A stretch of DNA of 64,000 nt from Tritrichomonas musculus. Lineage: Eukaryota; Parabasalia; Tritrichomonadida; Tritrichomonadidae. Below, one piece after another: positions 51,801 through 64,000 of this stretch. Under the pieces are notes generated by a model. The model made no database searches and was not told where the DNA came from. It saw nothing but the letters and a program-made list of their open reading frames with translations. A program made the position numbers and the translations under genes. Where the stretch lies: contig JAPFFF010000035.1 in assembly GCA_039105265.1 (NCBI GenBank), forward strand, positions 248,001 to 312,000. Reading direction: 5' to 3'. How positions within the stretch are numbered: position 1 is the first letter of the stretch; each line of letters begins with the position of its first letter.

Positions 51801-54800
51801 CTTTATAACAGATATAAACGCATAAACATATAATGATAATGATGATATTTATTAATCTTTATTAAAACGCAGGAATGAGTGATAACGACATCACGACATC
51901 AAATGGAGTTCCGAGTATCTCAAGAAAGACTCACTTTGTGCCAGATATAAACGCATAAACATATAATGATAATGATGATATTTGTTAATCTTTATTAAAA
52001 CGCAGGAATGAGTGATAACGACATCACGACATCAAATGGAGTTCCGAGTATCTCAAGAAAGACTCACTTTGTGCCAGATATAAACGCATAAACATATAAT
52101 GATAATGATGATATTTGTTAATCTTTATTAAAACGCAGGAATGAGTGATAACGACATCACGACATCAAATGGAGTTCCGAGTATCTCAAGAAAGACTCAC
52201 TTTGTGCCAGATATAAACGCATAAACATATGCTTATAATGATGATATTTGTTAATCTTTATTAAAACGCAGGAATGAGTGATAACGACATCACGACATCA
52301 AATGGAGTTCCGAGTATCTCAAGAAAGACTCACTTTGTGCCAGATATAAACGCATAAACATATAATGATAATGGTGATATTTGTTAATCTTTATTAAAAC
52401 GCAGGAATGAGTGATAACGACGTCACGACATCAAATGGAGTTCCGAGTATCTCAAGAAAGACTCACTTTATAACAGATATAAACGCATAAACATATAATG
52501 ATAATGGTGATATTTATTAATCTTTATTAAAACGCAGGAATGAGTGATAACGACATCACGACATCAAATGGAGTTCCGAGTATCTCAAGAAAGACTCACT
52601 TTATGACAGATATAAACGCATAAACATATGCTTATAATGATGATATTTGTTAATCTTTATTAAAACGCAGGAATGAGTGATAACGACATCACGACATCAA
52701 ATGGAGTTCCTAGTATCTCAAGAAAGACTCACTTTATAACAGATATAAACGCATAAACATATAATGAAAATGGTGATATTTGTTAATCTTTATTAAAACG
52801 CAGGAATGAGTGATAACGACATCACGACATCAAATGGAGTTCCGAGTATCTCAAGAAAGACTCACTTTGTGCCAGATATAAACGCATAAACATATGCTTA
52901 TAATGATGATATTTGTTAATCTTTATTAAAACGCAGGAATGAGTGATAACGACATCACGACATCAAATGGAGTTCCTAGTATCTCAAGAAAGACTCACTT
53001 TGTGCCAGATATAAACGCATAAACATATAATGATAATGATGATATTTGTTAATCTTTATTAAAACGCAGGAATGAGTGATAACGACATCACGACATCAAA
53101 TGGAGTTCCTAGTATCTCAAGAAAGACTCACTTTGTGCCAGATATAAACGCATAAACATATAATGATAATGATGATATTTGTTAATCTTTATTAAAACGC
53201 AGGAATGAGTGATAACGACATCACGACATCAAATGGAGTTCCGAGTATCTCAAGAAAGACTCACTTTATAACAGATATAAACGCATAAACATATAATGAT
53301 AATGATGATATTTGTTAATCTTTATTAAAACGCAGGAATGAGTGATAACGACGTCACGACATCAAATGGAGTTCCGAGTATCTCAAGAAAGACTCACTTT
53401 ATAACAGATATAAACGCATAAACATATGCTTATAATGATGATATTTGTCAATCTTTATTAAAACGCAGGAATGAGTGATAACGACATCACGACATCAAAT
53501 GGAGTTCCGAGTATCTCAAGAAAGACTCACTTTGTGCCAGATATAAACGCATAAACATATAATGAAAATGGTGATATTTATTAATCTTTATTAAAACGCA
53601 GGAATGAGTGATAACGACGTCACGACATCAAATGGAGTTCCGAGTATCTCAAGAAAGACTCACTTTGTGCCAGATATAAACGCATAAACATATAATGATA
53701 ATGATGATATTTGTTAATCTTTATTAAAACGCAGGAATGAGTGATAACGACGTCACGGCATCAAATGGAGTTCCGAGTATCTCAAGAAAGACTCACTTTA
53801 TAACAGATATAAACGCATAAACATATGCTTATAATGATGATATTTGTTAATCTTTATTAAAACGCAGGAATGAGTGATAACGACGTCACGACATCAAATG
53901 GAGTTCCTAGTATCTCAAGAAAGACTCACTTTATAACAGATATAAACACATAAACATATGCTTATAATGATGATATTTGTTAATCTTTATTAAAACGCAG
54001 GAATGAGTGATAACGACGTCACGACATCAAATGGAGTTCCGAGTATCTCAAGAAAGACTCACTTTATAACAGATATAAACGCATAAACATATGCTTATAA
54101 TGATGATATTTGTTAATCTTTATTAAAACGCAGGAATGAGTGATAACGACATCACGACATCAAATGGAGTTCCGAGTATCTCAAGAAAGACTCACTTTGT
54201 GCCAGATATAAACGCATAAACATATGCTTATAATGATGATATTTGTTAATCTTTATTAAAACGCAGGAATGAGTGATAACGACATCACGACATCAAATGG
54301 AGTTCCGAGTATCTCAAGAAAGACTCACTTTATAACAGATATAAACGCATAAACATATAATGAAAATGGTGATATTTATTAATCTTTATTAAAACGCAGG
54401 AATGAGTGATAACGACATCACGACATCAAATGGAGTTCCGAGTATCTCAAGAAAGACTCACTTTATAACAGATATAAACGCATAAACATATAATGATAAT
54501 GATGATATTTGTTAATCTTTATTAAAACGCAGGAATGAGTGATAACGACGTCACGACATCAAATGGAGTTCCGAGTATCTCAAGAAAGACTCACTTTATA
54601 ACAGATATAAACGCATAAACATATAATGAAAATGGTGATATTTATTAATCTTTATTAAAACGCAGGAATGAGTGATAGCGACATCACGACATCAAATGGA
54701 GTTCCGAGTATCTCAAGAAAGACTCACTTTGTGCCAGATATAAACGCATAAACATATAATGATAATGATGATATTTGTTAATCTTTATTAAAACGCAGGA

Positions 54801-55725
54801 ATGAGTGATAACGACGTCACGACATCAAATGGAGTTCCTAGTATCTCAAGAAAGACTCACTTTATAACAGATATAAACACATAAACATATGCTTATAATG
54901 ATGATATTTGTTAATCTTTATTAAAACGCAGGAATGAGTGATAACGACGTCACGACATCAAATGGAGTTCCGAGTATCTCAAGAAAGACTCACTTTATAA
55001 CAGATATAAACGCATAAACATATGCTTATAATGATGATATTTGTTAATCTTTATTAAAACGCAGGAATGAGTGATAACGACATCACGACATCAAATGGAG
55101 TTCCGAGTATCTCAAGAAAGACTCACTTTGTGCCAGATATAAACGCATAAACATATGCTTATAATGATGATATTTGTTAATCTTTATTAAAACGCAGGAA
55201 TGAGTGATAACGACATCACGACATCAAATGGAGTTCCGAGTATCTCAAGAAAGACTCACTTTATAACAGATATAAACGCATAAACATATAATGAAAATGG
55301 TGATATTTATTAATCTTTATTAAAACGCAGGAATGAGTGATAACGACATCACGACATCAAATGGAGTTCCGAGTATCTCAAGAAAGACTCACTTTATAAC
55401 AGATATAAACGCATAAACATATAATGATAATGATGATATTTGTTAATCTTTATTAAAACGCAGGAATGAGTGATAACGACGTCACGACATCAAATGGAGT
55501 TCCGAGTATCTCAAGAAAGACTCACTTTATAACAGATATAAACGCATAAACATATAATGAAAATGGTGATATTTATTAATCTTTATTAAAACGCAGGAAT
55601 GAGTGATAACGACATCACGACATCAAATGGAGTTCCGAGTATTTTAAGAAAGACTCACTTTATAACAGACATAAACGCATAAACATATAATGATAATGAT
55701 AATATATATTAAGATTTACGAAAAC
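48891..55725 (+). repeat. left 133-bp satellite array, 51 copies
   Basis: The landmark 'gagtgataac' runs from 48,951 to 55,601, exactly 50 periods of 133 bp with no net indel. Variation is confined to a few linked sites: 'gtgcc'/'ataac' before 'agatataaacgc', 'atgctta'/'ataatga', 'gacgtcac'/'gacatcac', 'ttgttaat'/'ttattaat' and 'ttccgag'/'ttcctag'. The last copy is diverged, as expected at an array edge. A 931-bp (seven-unit) block is duplicated near the inner end. Confidence 0.97.
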
Positions 55726-55780
55726 ACAGCATCACTTTATTTTAAACGTTTCAAATTTCCGTTTATATTTTTAAACTCTA

Positions 55781-57871
55781 ATGCTAGATGATGAAAACAT
55801 GTTTGGGCTTAGAATAAACCGTGACTTAACATCTCCAAATACGGTATTTGATAGCAGGCATCCACAATACATTATGTCTGACCTTAAAAATAAAAAGTTC
55901 ATCTTTACATCTCCAAAGGCAATAGTCTTTCTATCAAATTTAGATTGTGACCATTTAATTTTCATTTCTAAGAATCATAGAAAAAAGAAATTTAAAGAAA
56001 ACGATTCCAATCAAGTATTACTATTCGACAGATGCTTGACTTTACTTCCAAAGATTCAAACCGCAGAAAACCCAAAACAAGAAAAAATCATGAAAGTATA
56101 TTATGATTCTCTTGGTAACAATTTTTTGATGCAGATTACAAGAATATCAGCATTTATAAAATTTGAAAAAAAAAACTTTGACATTGAAGGATTTAGAAAA
56201 TTTAGCGCTTATGTTCTGATACAAGGGCAAAGAGGAATACCTACTCCACGAAATCCTCATGGATATAAATCAAATATATTAATTTGCTATCTATCTCGAT
56301 ATTTTAATAATAAGATAAATTTCCCTCGAGTTAACCAATTCACTGCATCATTATTTGCAGATATATCTCCTCCTGATGACAGAACTCTACAAAAAAGATT
56401 GATAAACAATACTCAGAATTCACGCAATCTAAGAGACACATTTGACATATTAGGAGGATACGTTTTCTTAATAAGAGGTGATGGTTTCTTGAATTATCAA
56501 GAAGAATTAATAAAAGCTTTTGTATGGATACCAAAATGTTCTATTCAAACATTAAAAATGGGAACATGCATAGAATTAGATACATCTTTTAAAGCAGTTG
56601 ACCCACAGGTATATGTAGTACCACAGCTTGTATACCGTAACTCAGGTTTACCTTTGGCCTTAATTGTTGGGCCCAAAGAGTGTTCTCATTTATATGCACT
56701 CCTTTACCGATCAATGCAAGCTATTGATGATTTTGAAAATATGAATGGTGAACTATACAAAGAGCTTTTATCAAAACATGTATTAACTGATCAGCATTCA
56801 TCTTTCACAAAACTTCAAAATGAGTATGGATTCCAATTGTTTTATTGTTATGTCCATATTATTCGCTCTTTTGGATCTCATTCAGCAATATCCATATTAG
56901 TCCGAGAAATTTTGTTCATGAAATCTGAAATAGATTTCGAAGAGAATCTGTTAAGAATAATCAAAACTTTTAAAACGATGTTGAAGCTGGGTGGCTCAGC
57001 AAAAAAACATTATGAAAAGTTCATCTCAATTTTGGGCTTTAATGAAAATGGAGAAGTTTGTCCTCGTGATCCACGAATGGAGCCACTTTTTATCAGGATG
57101 CAAAAAGGTGTTCCAACGTCCACAAATCACGCTGAAAGATTTCATCACTTCGTTAATGAATCACTGAAAAATATTAAAAATCCATATAGGAAACTCGGTG
57201 TGCTCACACAATGCATTATCAAGCAAATTGCACATATAAATGACAATGTTCTTAGAAATCTTCGAGAATAAATTAATACAACAAAACATTTTGCTCAACT
57301 CAAAGTTGACGAAGATGAAACTCGTGGACCAGAGTTTTCAAACGATTCTTGTCAAAAACCGAAATGTAATGATGGATTTTATTATTCAACATTATATAAA
57401 ACTCACCTTCCGTGTGTTCACGAATGCTTAAATAAATACTGGAGTAATAATGATATGCTCTCCTTAGAAGATTTTGGCATCGATAAAACTGAAATTGATG
57501 CAATAGATGGTTCAGAACCAGTTATAAACTTCCTTGAAGATAAATTTGAACCAACAACTGAAAATGATGACTTTCCAGATGAAACATTTTGCATTATTGA
57601 TTCAAAGGCATTTACTCATGACTGTTTTGATAATATTTACACCAATATGATAAACAGAACCTTTGTTCAGTTAAGATCAATCATGGGAACCAAAATTAAG
57701 TTACAAGAAGTTGGTGGCTTTGCTTGCCAGATACAAGCTGAGATGCTCCAAAGTGAAGAAATGCTTAAATTATATCAAGATAATATAGATGAATTTATGA
57801 TAGAACTATCAGTTTATGTAATTAAAAAAGCTTATGACGAAAAAAAATGTCAGCTTCATTTTAGAATTTAA
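55781..57871 (+). pseudogene. MULE-type transposase with one in-frame stop
   Basis: It starts at ATG 55,781, about 55 bp after the left array. The core shows CIELDTSF (Asp 267), LTDQHSSF (Asp 337), CYVH (C-x2-H, 356-359) and TSTNHAERFHH (Glu 452), the MULE catalytic set. The frame meets a TAA at 57,269-57,271 (after residue 496) and then continues open in the same frame for about 200 codons. That downstream part has a possible zinc-binding C-x4-C...C-x-H cluster (SCQKPKC, LPCVHEC) in the place where the 41,552 MULE has its SWIM finger, then an acidic segment. It is either a recent nonsense mutation or a read-through arrangement. Apart from this stop the gene looks intact. Confidence 0.8.
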
Positions 57872-57933
57872 ATAAAAAAACTAATTAATTTATATATATA
57901 AATATTTATTATTATATTTACAGATAGGTTATT

Positions 57934-60900
57934 ACGTTTATATCTGGCACAAAGTGAGTCTTTCTTGAGATACTCGGAACTCCATTTGATGTCGTGACGT
58001 CGTTATCACTCATTCCTGCGTTTTAATAAAGATTAACAAATATCATCATTATAAGCATATGTTTATGCGTTTATATCTGGCACAAAGTGAGTCTTTCTTG
58101 AGATACTAGGAACTCCATTTGATGTCGTGATGTCGTTATCACTCATTCCTGCGTTTTAATAAAGATTAATAAATATCATCATTATCATTATATGTTTATG
58201 CGTTTATATCTGGCACAAAGTGAGTCTTTCTTGAGATACTCGGAACTCCATTTGATGTCGTGATGTCGTTATCACTCATTCCTGCGTTTTAATAAAGATT
58301 AACAAATATCATCATTATCATTATATGTTTATGTGTTTATATCTGTTATAAAGTGAGTCTTTCTTGAGATACTCGGAACTCCATTTGATGTCGTGATGTC
58401 GTTATCACTCATTCCTGCGTTTTAATAAAGATTAACAAATATCATCATTATAAGCATATGTTTATGCGTTTATATCTGGCACAAAGTGAGTCTTTCTTGA
58501 GATACTCGGAACTCCATTTGATGTCGTGATGTCGTTATCACTCATTCCTGCGTTTTAATAAAGATTAACAAATATCATCATTATCATTATATGTTTATGC
58601 GTTTATATCTGGCACAAAGTGAGTCTTTCTTGAGATACTCGGAACTCCATTTGATGTCGTGATGTCGTTATCACTCATTCCTGCGTTTTAATAAAGATTA
58701 ACAAATATCATCATTATAAGCATATGTTTATGCGTTTATATCTGTTATAAAGTGAGTCTTTCTTGAGATACTCGGAACTCCATTTGATGTCGTGACGTCG
58801 TTATCACTCATTCCTGCGTTTTAATAAAGATTAACAAATATCATCATTATCATTATATGTTTATGCGTTTATATCTGGCACAAAGTGAGTCTTTCTTGAG
58901 ATACTCGGAACTCCATTTGATGTCGTGACGTCGTTATCACTCATTCCTGCGTTTTAATAAAGATTAACAAATATCATCATTATCATTATATGTTTATGCG
59001 TTTATATCTGGCACAAAGTGAGTCTTTCTTGAGATACTAGGAACTCCATTTGATGTCGTGATGTCGTTATCACTCATTCCTGCGTTTTAATAAAGATTAA
59101 TAAATATCATCATTATCATTATATGTTTATGCGTTTATATCTGGCACAAAGTGAGTCTTTCTTGAGATACTCGGAACTCCATTTGATGTCGTGACGTCGT
59201 TATCACTCATTCCTGCGTTTTAATAAAGATTAACAAATATCATCATTATCATTATATGTTTATGCGTTTATATCTGGCACAAAGTGAGTCTTTCTTGAGA
59301 TACTAGGAACTCCATTTGATGTCGTGACGTCGTTATCACTCATTCCTGCGTTTTAATAAAGATTAATAAATATCATCATTATCATTATATGTTTATGCGT
59401 TTATATCTGGCACAAAGTGAGTCTTTCTTGAGATACTAGGAACTCCATTTGATGTCGTGATGTCGTTATCACTCATTCCTGCGTTTTAATAAAGATTAAT
59501 AAATATCATCATTATCATTATATGTTTATGCGTTTATATCTGGCACAAAGTGAGTCTTTCTTGAGATACTCGGAACTCCATTTGATGTCGTGACGTCGTT
59601 ATCACTCATTCCTGCGTTTTAATAAAGATTAACAAATATCATCATTATCATTATATGTTTATGCGTTTATATCTGGCACAAAGTGAGTCTTTCTTGAGAT
59701 ACTCGGAACTCCATTTGATGTCGTGATGTCGTTATCACTCATTCCTGCGTTTTAATAAAGATTAACAAATATCATCATTATCATTATATGTTTATGCGTT
59801 TATATCTGGCACAAAGTGAGTCTTTCTTGAGATACTAGGAACTCCATTTGATGTCGTGACGTCGTTATCACTCATTCCTGCGTTTTAATAAAGATTAACA
59901 AATATCATCATTATCATTATATGTTTATGCGTTTATATCTGGCACAAAGTGAGTCTTTCTTGAGATACTAGGAACTCCATTTGATGTCGTGACGTCGTTA
60001 TCACTCATTCCTGCGTTTTAATAAAGATTAACAAATATCATCATTATCATTATATGTTTATGCGTTTATATCTGGCACAAAGTGAGTCTTTCTTGAGATA
60101 CTCGGAACTCCATTTGATGTCGTGATGTCGTTATCACTCATTCCTGCGTTTTAATAAAGATTAACAAATATCATCATTATCATTATATGTTTATGCGTTT
60201 ATATCTGGCACAAAGTGAGTCTTTCTTGAGATACTCGGAACTCCATTTGATGTCGTGACGTCGTTATCACTCATTCCTGCGTTTTAATAAAGATTAACAA
60301 ATATCATCATTATCATTATATGTTTATGCGTTTATATCTGGCACAAAGTGAGTCTTTCTTGAGATACTAGGAACTCCATTTGATGTCGTGACGTCGTTAT
60401 CACTCATTCCTGCGTTTTAATAAAGATTAACAAATATCATCATTATCATTATATGTTTATGCGTTTATATCTGGCACAAAGTGAGTCTTTCTTGAGATAC
60501 TCGGAACTCCATTTGATGTCGTGACGTCGTTATCACTCATTCCTGCGTTTTAATAAAGATTAACAAATATCATCATTATCATTATATGTTTATGCGTTTA
60601 TATCTGGCACAAAGTGAGTCTTTCTTGAGATACTCGGAACTCCATTTGATGTCGTGATGTCGTTATCACTCATTCCTGCGTTTTAATAAAGATTAACAAA
60701 TATCATCATTATCATTATATGTTTATGCGTTTATATCTGGCACAAAGTGAGTCTTTCTTGAGATACTCGGAACTCCATTTGATGTCGTGACGTCGTTATC
60801 ACTCATTCCTGCGTTTTAATAAAGATTAACAAATATCATCATTATCATTATATGTTTATGCGTTTATATCTGGCACAAAGTGAGTCTTTCTTGAGATACT

Positions 60901-63900
60901 CGGAACTCCATTTGATGTCGTGATGTCGTTATCACTCATTCCTGCGTTTTAATAAAGATTAATAAATATCATCATTATCATTATATGTTTATGCGTTTAT
61001 ATCTGGCACAAAGTGAGTCTTTCTTGAGATACTAGGAACTCCATTTGATGTCGTGACGTCGTTATCACTCATTCCTGCGTTTTAATAAAGATTAACAAAT
61101 ATCATCATTATCATTATATGTTTATGCGTTTATATCTGGCACAAAGTGAGTCTTTCTTGAGATACTCGGAACTCCATTTGATGTCGTGACGTCGTTATCA
61201 CTCATTCCTGCGTTTTAATAAAGATTAATAAATATCATCATTATCATTATATGTTTATGCGTTTATATCTGGCACAAAGTGAGTCTTTCTTGAGATACTC
61301 GGAACTCCATTTGATGTCGTGATGTCGTTATCACTCATTCCTGCGTTTTAATAAAGATTAACAAATATCATCATTATCATTATATGTTTATGCGTTTATA
61401 TCTGGCACAAAGTGAGTCTTTCTTGAGATACTCGGAACTCCATTTGATGTCGTGACGTCGTTATCACTCATTCCTGCGTTTTAATAAAGATTAACAAATA
61501 TCATCATTATCATTATATGTTTATGCGTTTATATCTGTTATAAAGTGAGTCTTTCTTGAGATACTCGGAACTCCATTTGATGCCGTGACGTCGTTATCAC
61601 TCATTCCTGCGTTTTAATAAAGATTAACAAATATCATCATTATAAGCATATGTTTATGCGTTTATATCTGGCACAAAGTGAGTCTTTCTTGAGATACTCG
61701 GAACTCCATTTGATGTCGTGATGTCGTTATCACTCATTCCTGCGTTTTAATAAAGATTAACAAATATCATCATTATCATTATATGTTTATGCGTTTATAT
61801 CTGTTATAAAGTGAGTCTTTCTTGAGATACTAGGAACTCCATTTGATGTCGTGATGTCGTTATCACTCATTCCTGCGTTTTAATAAAGATTAATAAATAT
61901 CATCATTATCATTATATGTTTATGCGTTTATATCTGGCACAAAGTGAGTCTTTCTTGAGATACTCGGAACTCCATTTGATGTCGTGACGTCGTTATCACT
62001 CATTCCTGCGTTTTAATAAAGATTAACAAATATCACCATTATCATTATATGTTTATGCGTTTATATCTGGCACAAAGTGAGTCTTTCTTGAGATACTCGG
62101 AACTCCATTTGATGTCGTGACGTCGTTATCACTCATTCCTGCGTTTTAATAAAGATTAACAAATATCATCATTATCATTATATGTTTATGCGTTTATATC
62201 TGGCACAAAGTGAGTCTTTCTTGAGATACTCGGAACTCCATTTGATGTCGTGATGTCGTTATCACTCATTCCCGCGTTTTAATAAAGATTAACAAATATC
62301 ATCATTATCATTATATGTTTATGCGTTTATATCTGGCACAAAGTGAGTCTTTCTTGAGATACTCGGAACTCCATTTGATGTCGTGATGTCGTTATCACTC
62401 ATTCCTGCGTTTTAATAAAGATTAACAAATATCATCATTATCATTATATGTTTATGCGTTTATATCTGGCACAAAGTGAGTCTTTCTTGAGATACTCGGA
62501 ACTCCATTTGATGTCGTGATGTCGTTATCACTCATTCCTGCGTTTTAATAAAGATTAACAAATATCATCATTATCATTATATGTTTATGCGTTTATATCT
62601 GGCACAAAGTGAGTCTTTCTTGAGATACTAGGAACTCCATTTGATGTCGTGATGTCGTTATCACTCATTCCTGCGTTTTAATAAAGATTAACAAATATCA
62701 TCATTATCATTATATGTTTATGCGTTTATATCTGGCACAAAGTGAGTCTTTCTTGAGATACTCGGAACTCCATTTGATGTCGTGATGTCGTTATCACTCA
62801 TTCCTGCGTTTTAATAAAGATTAATAAATATTATCATTATCATTATATGTTTATGCGTTTATATCTGTTATAAAGTGAGTCTTTCTTGAGATACTCGGAA
62901 CTCCATTTGATGTCGTGACGTCGTTATCACTCATTCCTGCGTTTTAATAAAGATTAACAAATATCATCATTATCATTATATGTTTATGCGTTTATATCTG
63001 GCACAAAGTGAGTCTTTCTTGAGATACTAGGAACTCCATTTGATGTCGTGATGTCGTTATCACTCATTCCTGCGTTTTAATAAAGATTAACAAATATCAT
63101 CATTATCATTATATGTTTATGCGTTTATATCTGGCACAAAGTGAGTCTTTCTTGAGATACTAGGAACTCCATTTGATGTCGTGATGTCGTTATCACTCAT
63201 TCCTGCGTTTTAATAAAGATTAATAAATATCACCATTATCATTATATGTTTATGCGTTTATATCTGGCACAAAGTGAGTCTTTCTTGAGATACTCGGAAC
63301 TCCATTTGATGTCGTGATGTCGTTATCACTCATTCCTGCGTTTTAATAAAGATTAATAAATATCACCATTATCATTATATGTTTATGCGTTTATATCTGT
63401 TATAAAGTGAGTCTTTCTTGAGATACTCGGAACTCCATTTGATGTCGTGACGTCGTTATCACTCATTCCTGCGTTTTAATAAAGATTAACAAATATCATC
63501 ATTATCATTATATGTTTATGCGTTTATATCTGTTATAAAGTGAGTCTTTCTTGAGATACTCGGAACTCCATTTGATGTCGTGATGTCGTTATCACTCATT
63601 CCTGCGTTTTAATAAAGATTAACAAATATCATCATTATCATTATATGTTTATGCGTTTATATCTGTTATAAAGTGAGTCTTTCTTGAGATACTCGGAACT
63701 CCATTTGATGTCGTGACGTCGTTATCACTCATTCCTGCGTTTTAATAAAGATTAACAAATATCATCATTATCATTATATGTTTATGCGTTTATATCTGGC
63801 ACAAAGTGAGTCTTTCTTGAGATACTCGGAACTCCATTTGATGTCGTGATGTCGTTATCACTCATTCCTGCGTTTTAATAAAGATTAACAAATATCATCA

Positions 63901-64000
63901 TTATCATTATATGTTTATGCGTTTATATCTGGCACAAAGTGAGTCTTTCTTGAGATACTCGGAACTCCATTTGATGTCGTGATGTCGTTATCACTCATTC
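57934..64000 (-). repeat. right 133-bp satellite array, at least 46 copies
   Basis: Same unit as the left array, inverted. The landmark 'gttatcactc' runs from 58,002 to 63,987, exactly 45 periods. It shares the same variant sites and continues past the window end. Confidence 0.97.

Larger units (their letters stand above)
48891..64000 (+). mobile_element. MULE transposon with inverted 133-bp satellite arms, right end outside window
   Basis: A MULE-type transposase gene (55,781-57,871) sits between a 51-copy 133-bp array and an inverted array of the same unit with at least 46 copies. The overall plan equals that of the 15,975-26,299 element, but the enzyme family and repeat are unrelated. The outer left end is not certain: it could be the array edge or the composition change near 48,030. 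The right end lies beyond the window, so terminal repeats and target duplication cannot be tested. At over 15 kb it is mostly satellite. Confidence 0.75.

Overview
The window looks like nuclear DNA of a parabasalid protist, most likely Tritrichomonas or a close relative. The evidence is very AT-rich intergenic DNA, intronless genes, DUF3447/ankyrin proteins, a BspA-type leucine-rich-repeat protein, expanded protein kinases, a Polinton (Maverick), and one initiator-like TCATTA just upstream of an ATG. The species assignment is inference. One nuclear-type tRNA-Glu(TTC) gene is present.

Layout. 1-7.4 kb holds host accessory genes, all on the minus strand: degenerate ankyrin units, two DUF3447-type proteins, an unrecognised acidic protein and an 18-repeat BspA-like LRR gene without an ATG. 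7.4-10.2 kb is AT-rich and holds an 891-bp TA-flanked MITE beside a broken helix-turn-helix transposase remnant. 10.2-12.4 kb holds the tRNA and a DYRK-like kinase that has lost its catalytic Asp. 12.4-16 kb is non-coding with dispersed repeats.

15,975-26,299 is a complete-looking TA-flanked DNA transposon with 48-bp terminal inverted repeats. It carries a pogo/Fot-like DDE transposase with a Myb-like domain. Between termini and gene lie GC-rich 121-bp satellite arrays in inverted orientation (33 copies on the left; 15 plus about 3.5 on the right). 28,144-41,524 is a young but broken Polinton with about 1.04-kb inverted repeats. A MULE transposase gene with a SWIM zinc finger ends 28 bp beyond it, followed by a truncated membrane-protein ORF and a 120-bp satellite array. 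46.0-47.9 kb is an active-looking kinase with a coiled coil and a discoidin-like C-terminus.

48.9 kb to the window end is a second transposon of the same unusual design but a different enzyme family. A MULE transposase with one in-frame stop before its zinc-finger region sits between a 51-copy 133-bp array and an inverted array of at least 46 copies that runs off the window.

The main point of interest is this architecture: two unrelated DDE transposases, each between inverted satellite arms with units of 121 and 133 bp, and a third transposase near a 120-bp array. I know of no named family defined this way. Whether the arms are transposase-binding arrays, sources of double-stranded RNA, or replication products cannot be decided from sequence alone.
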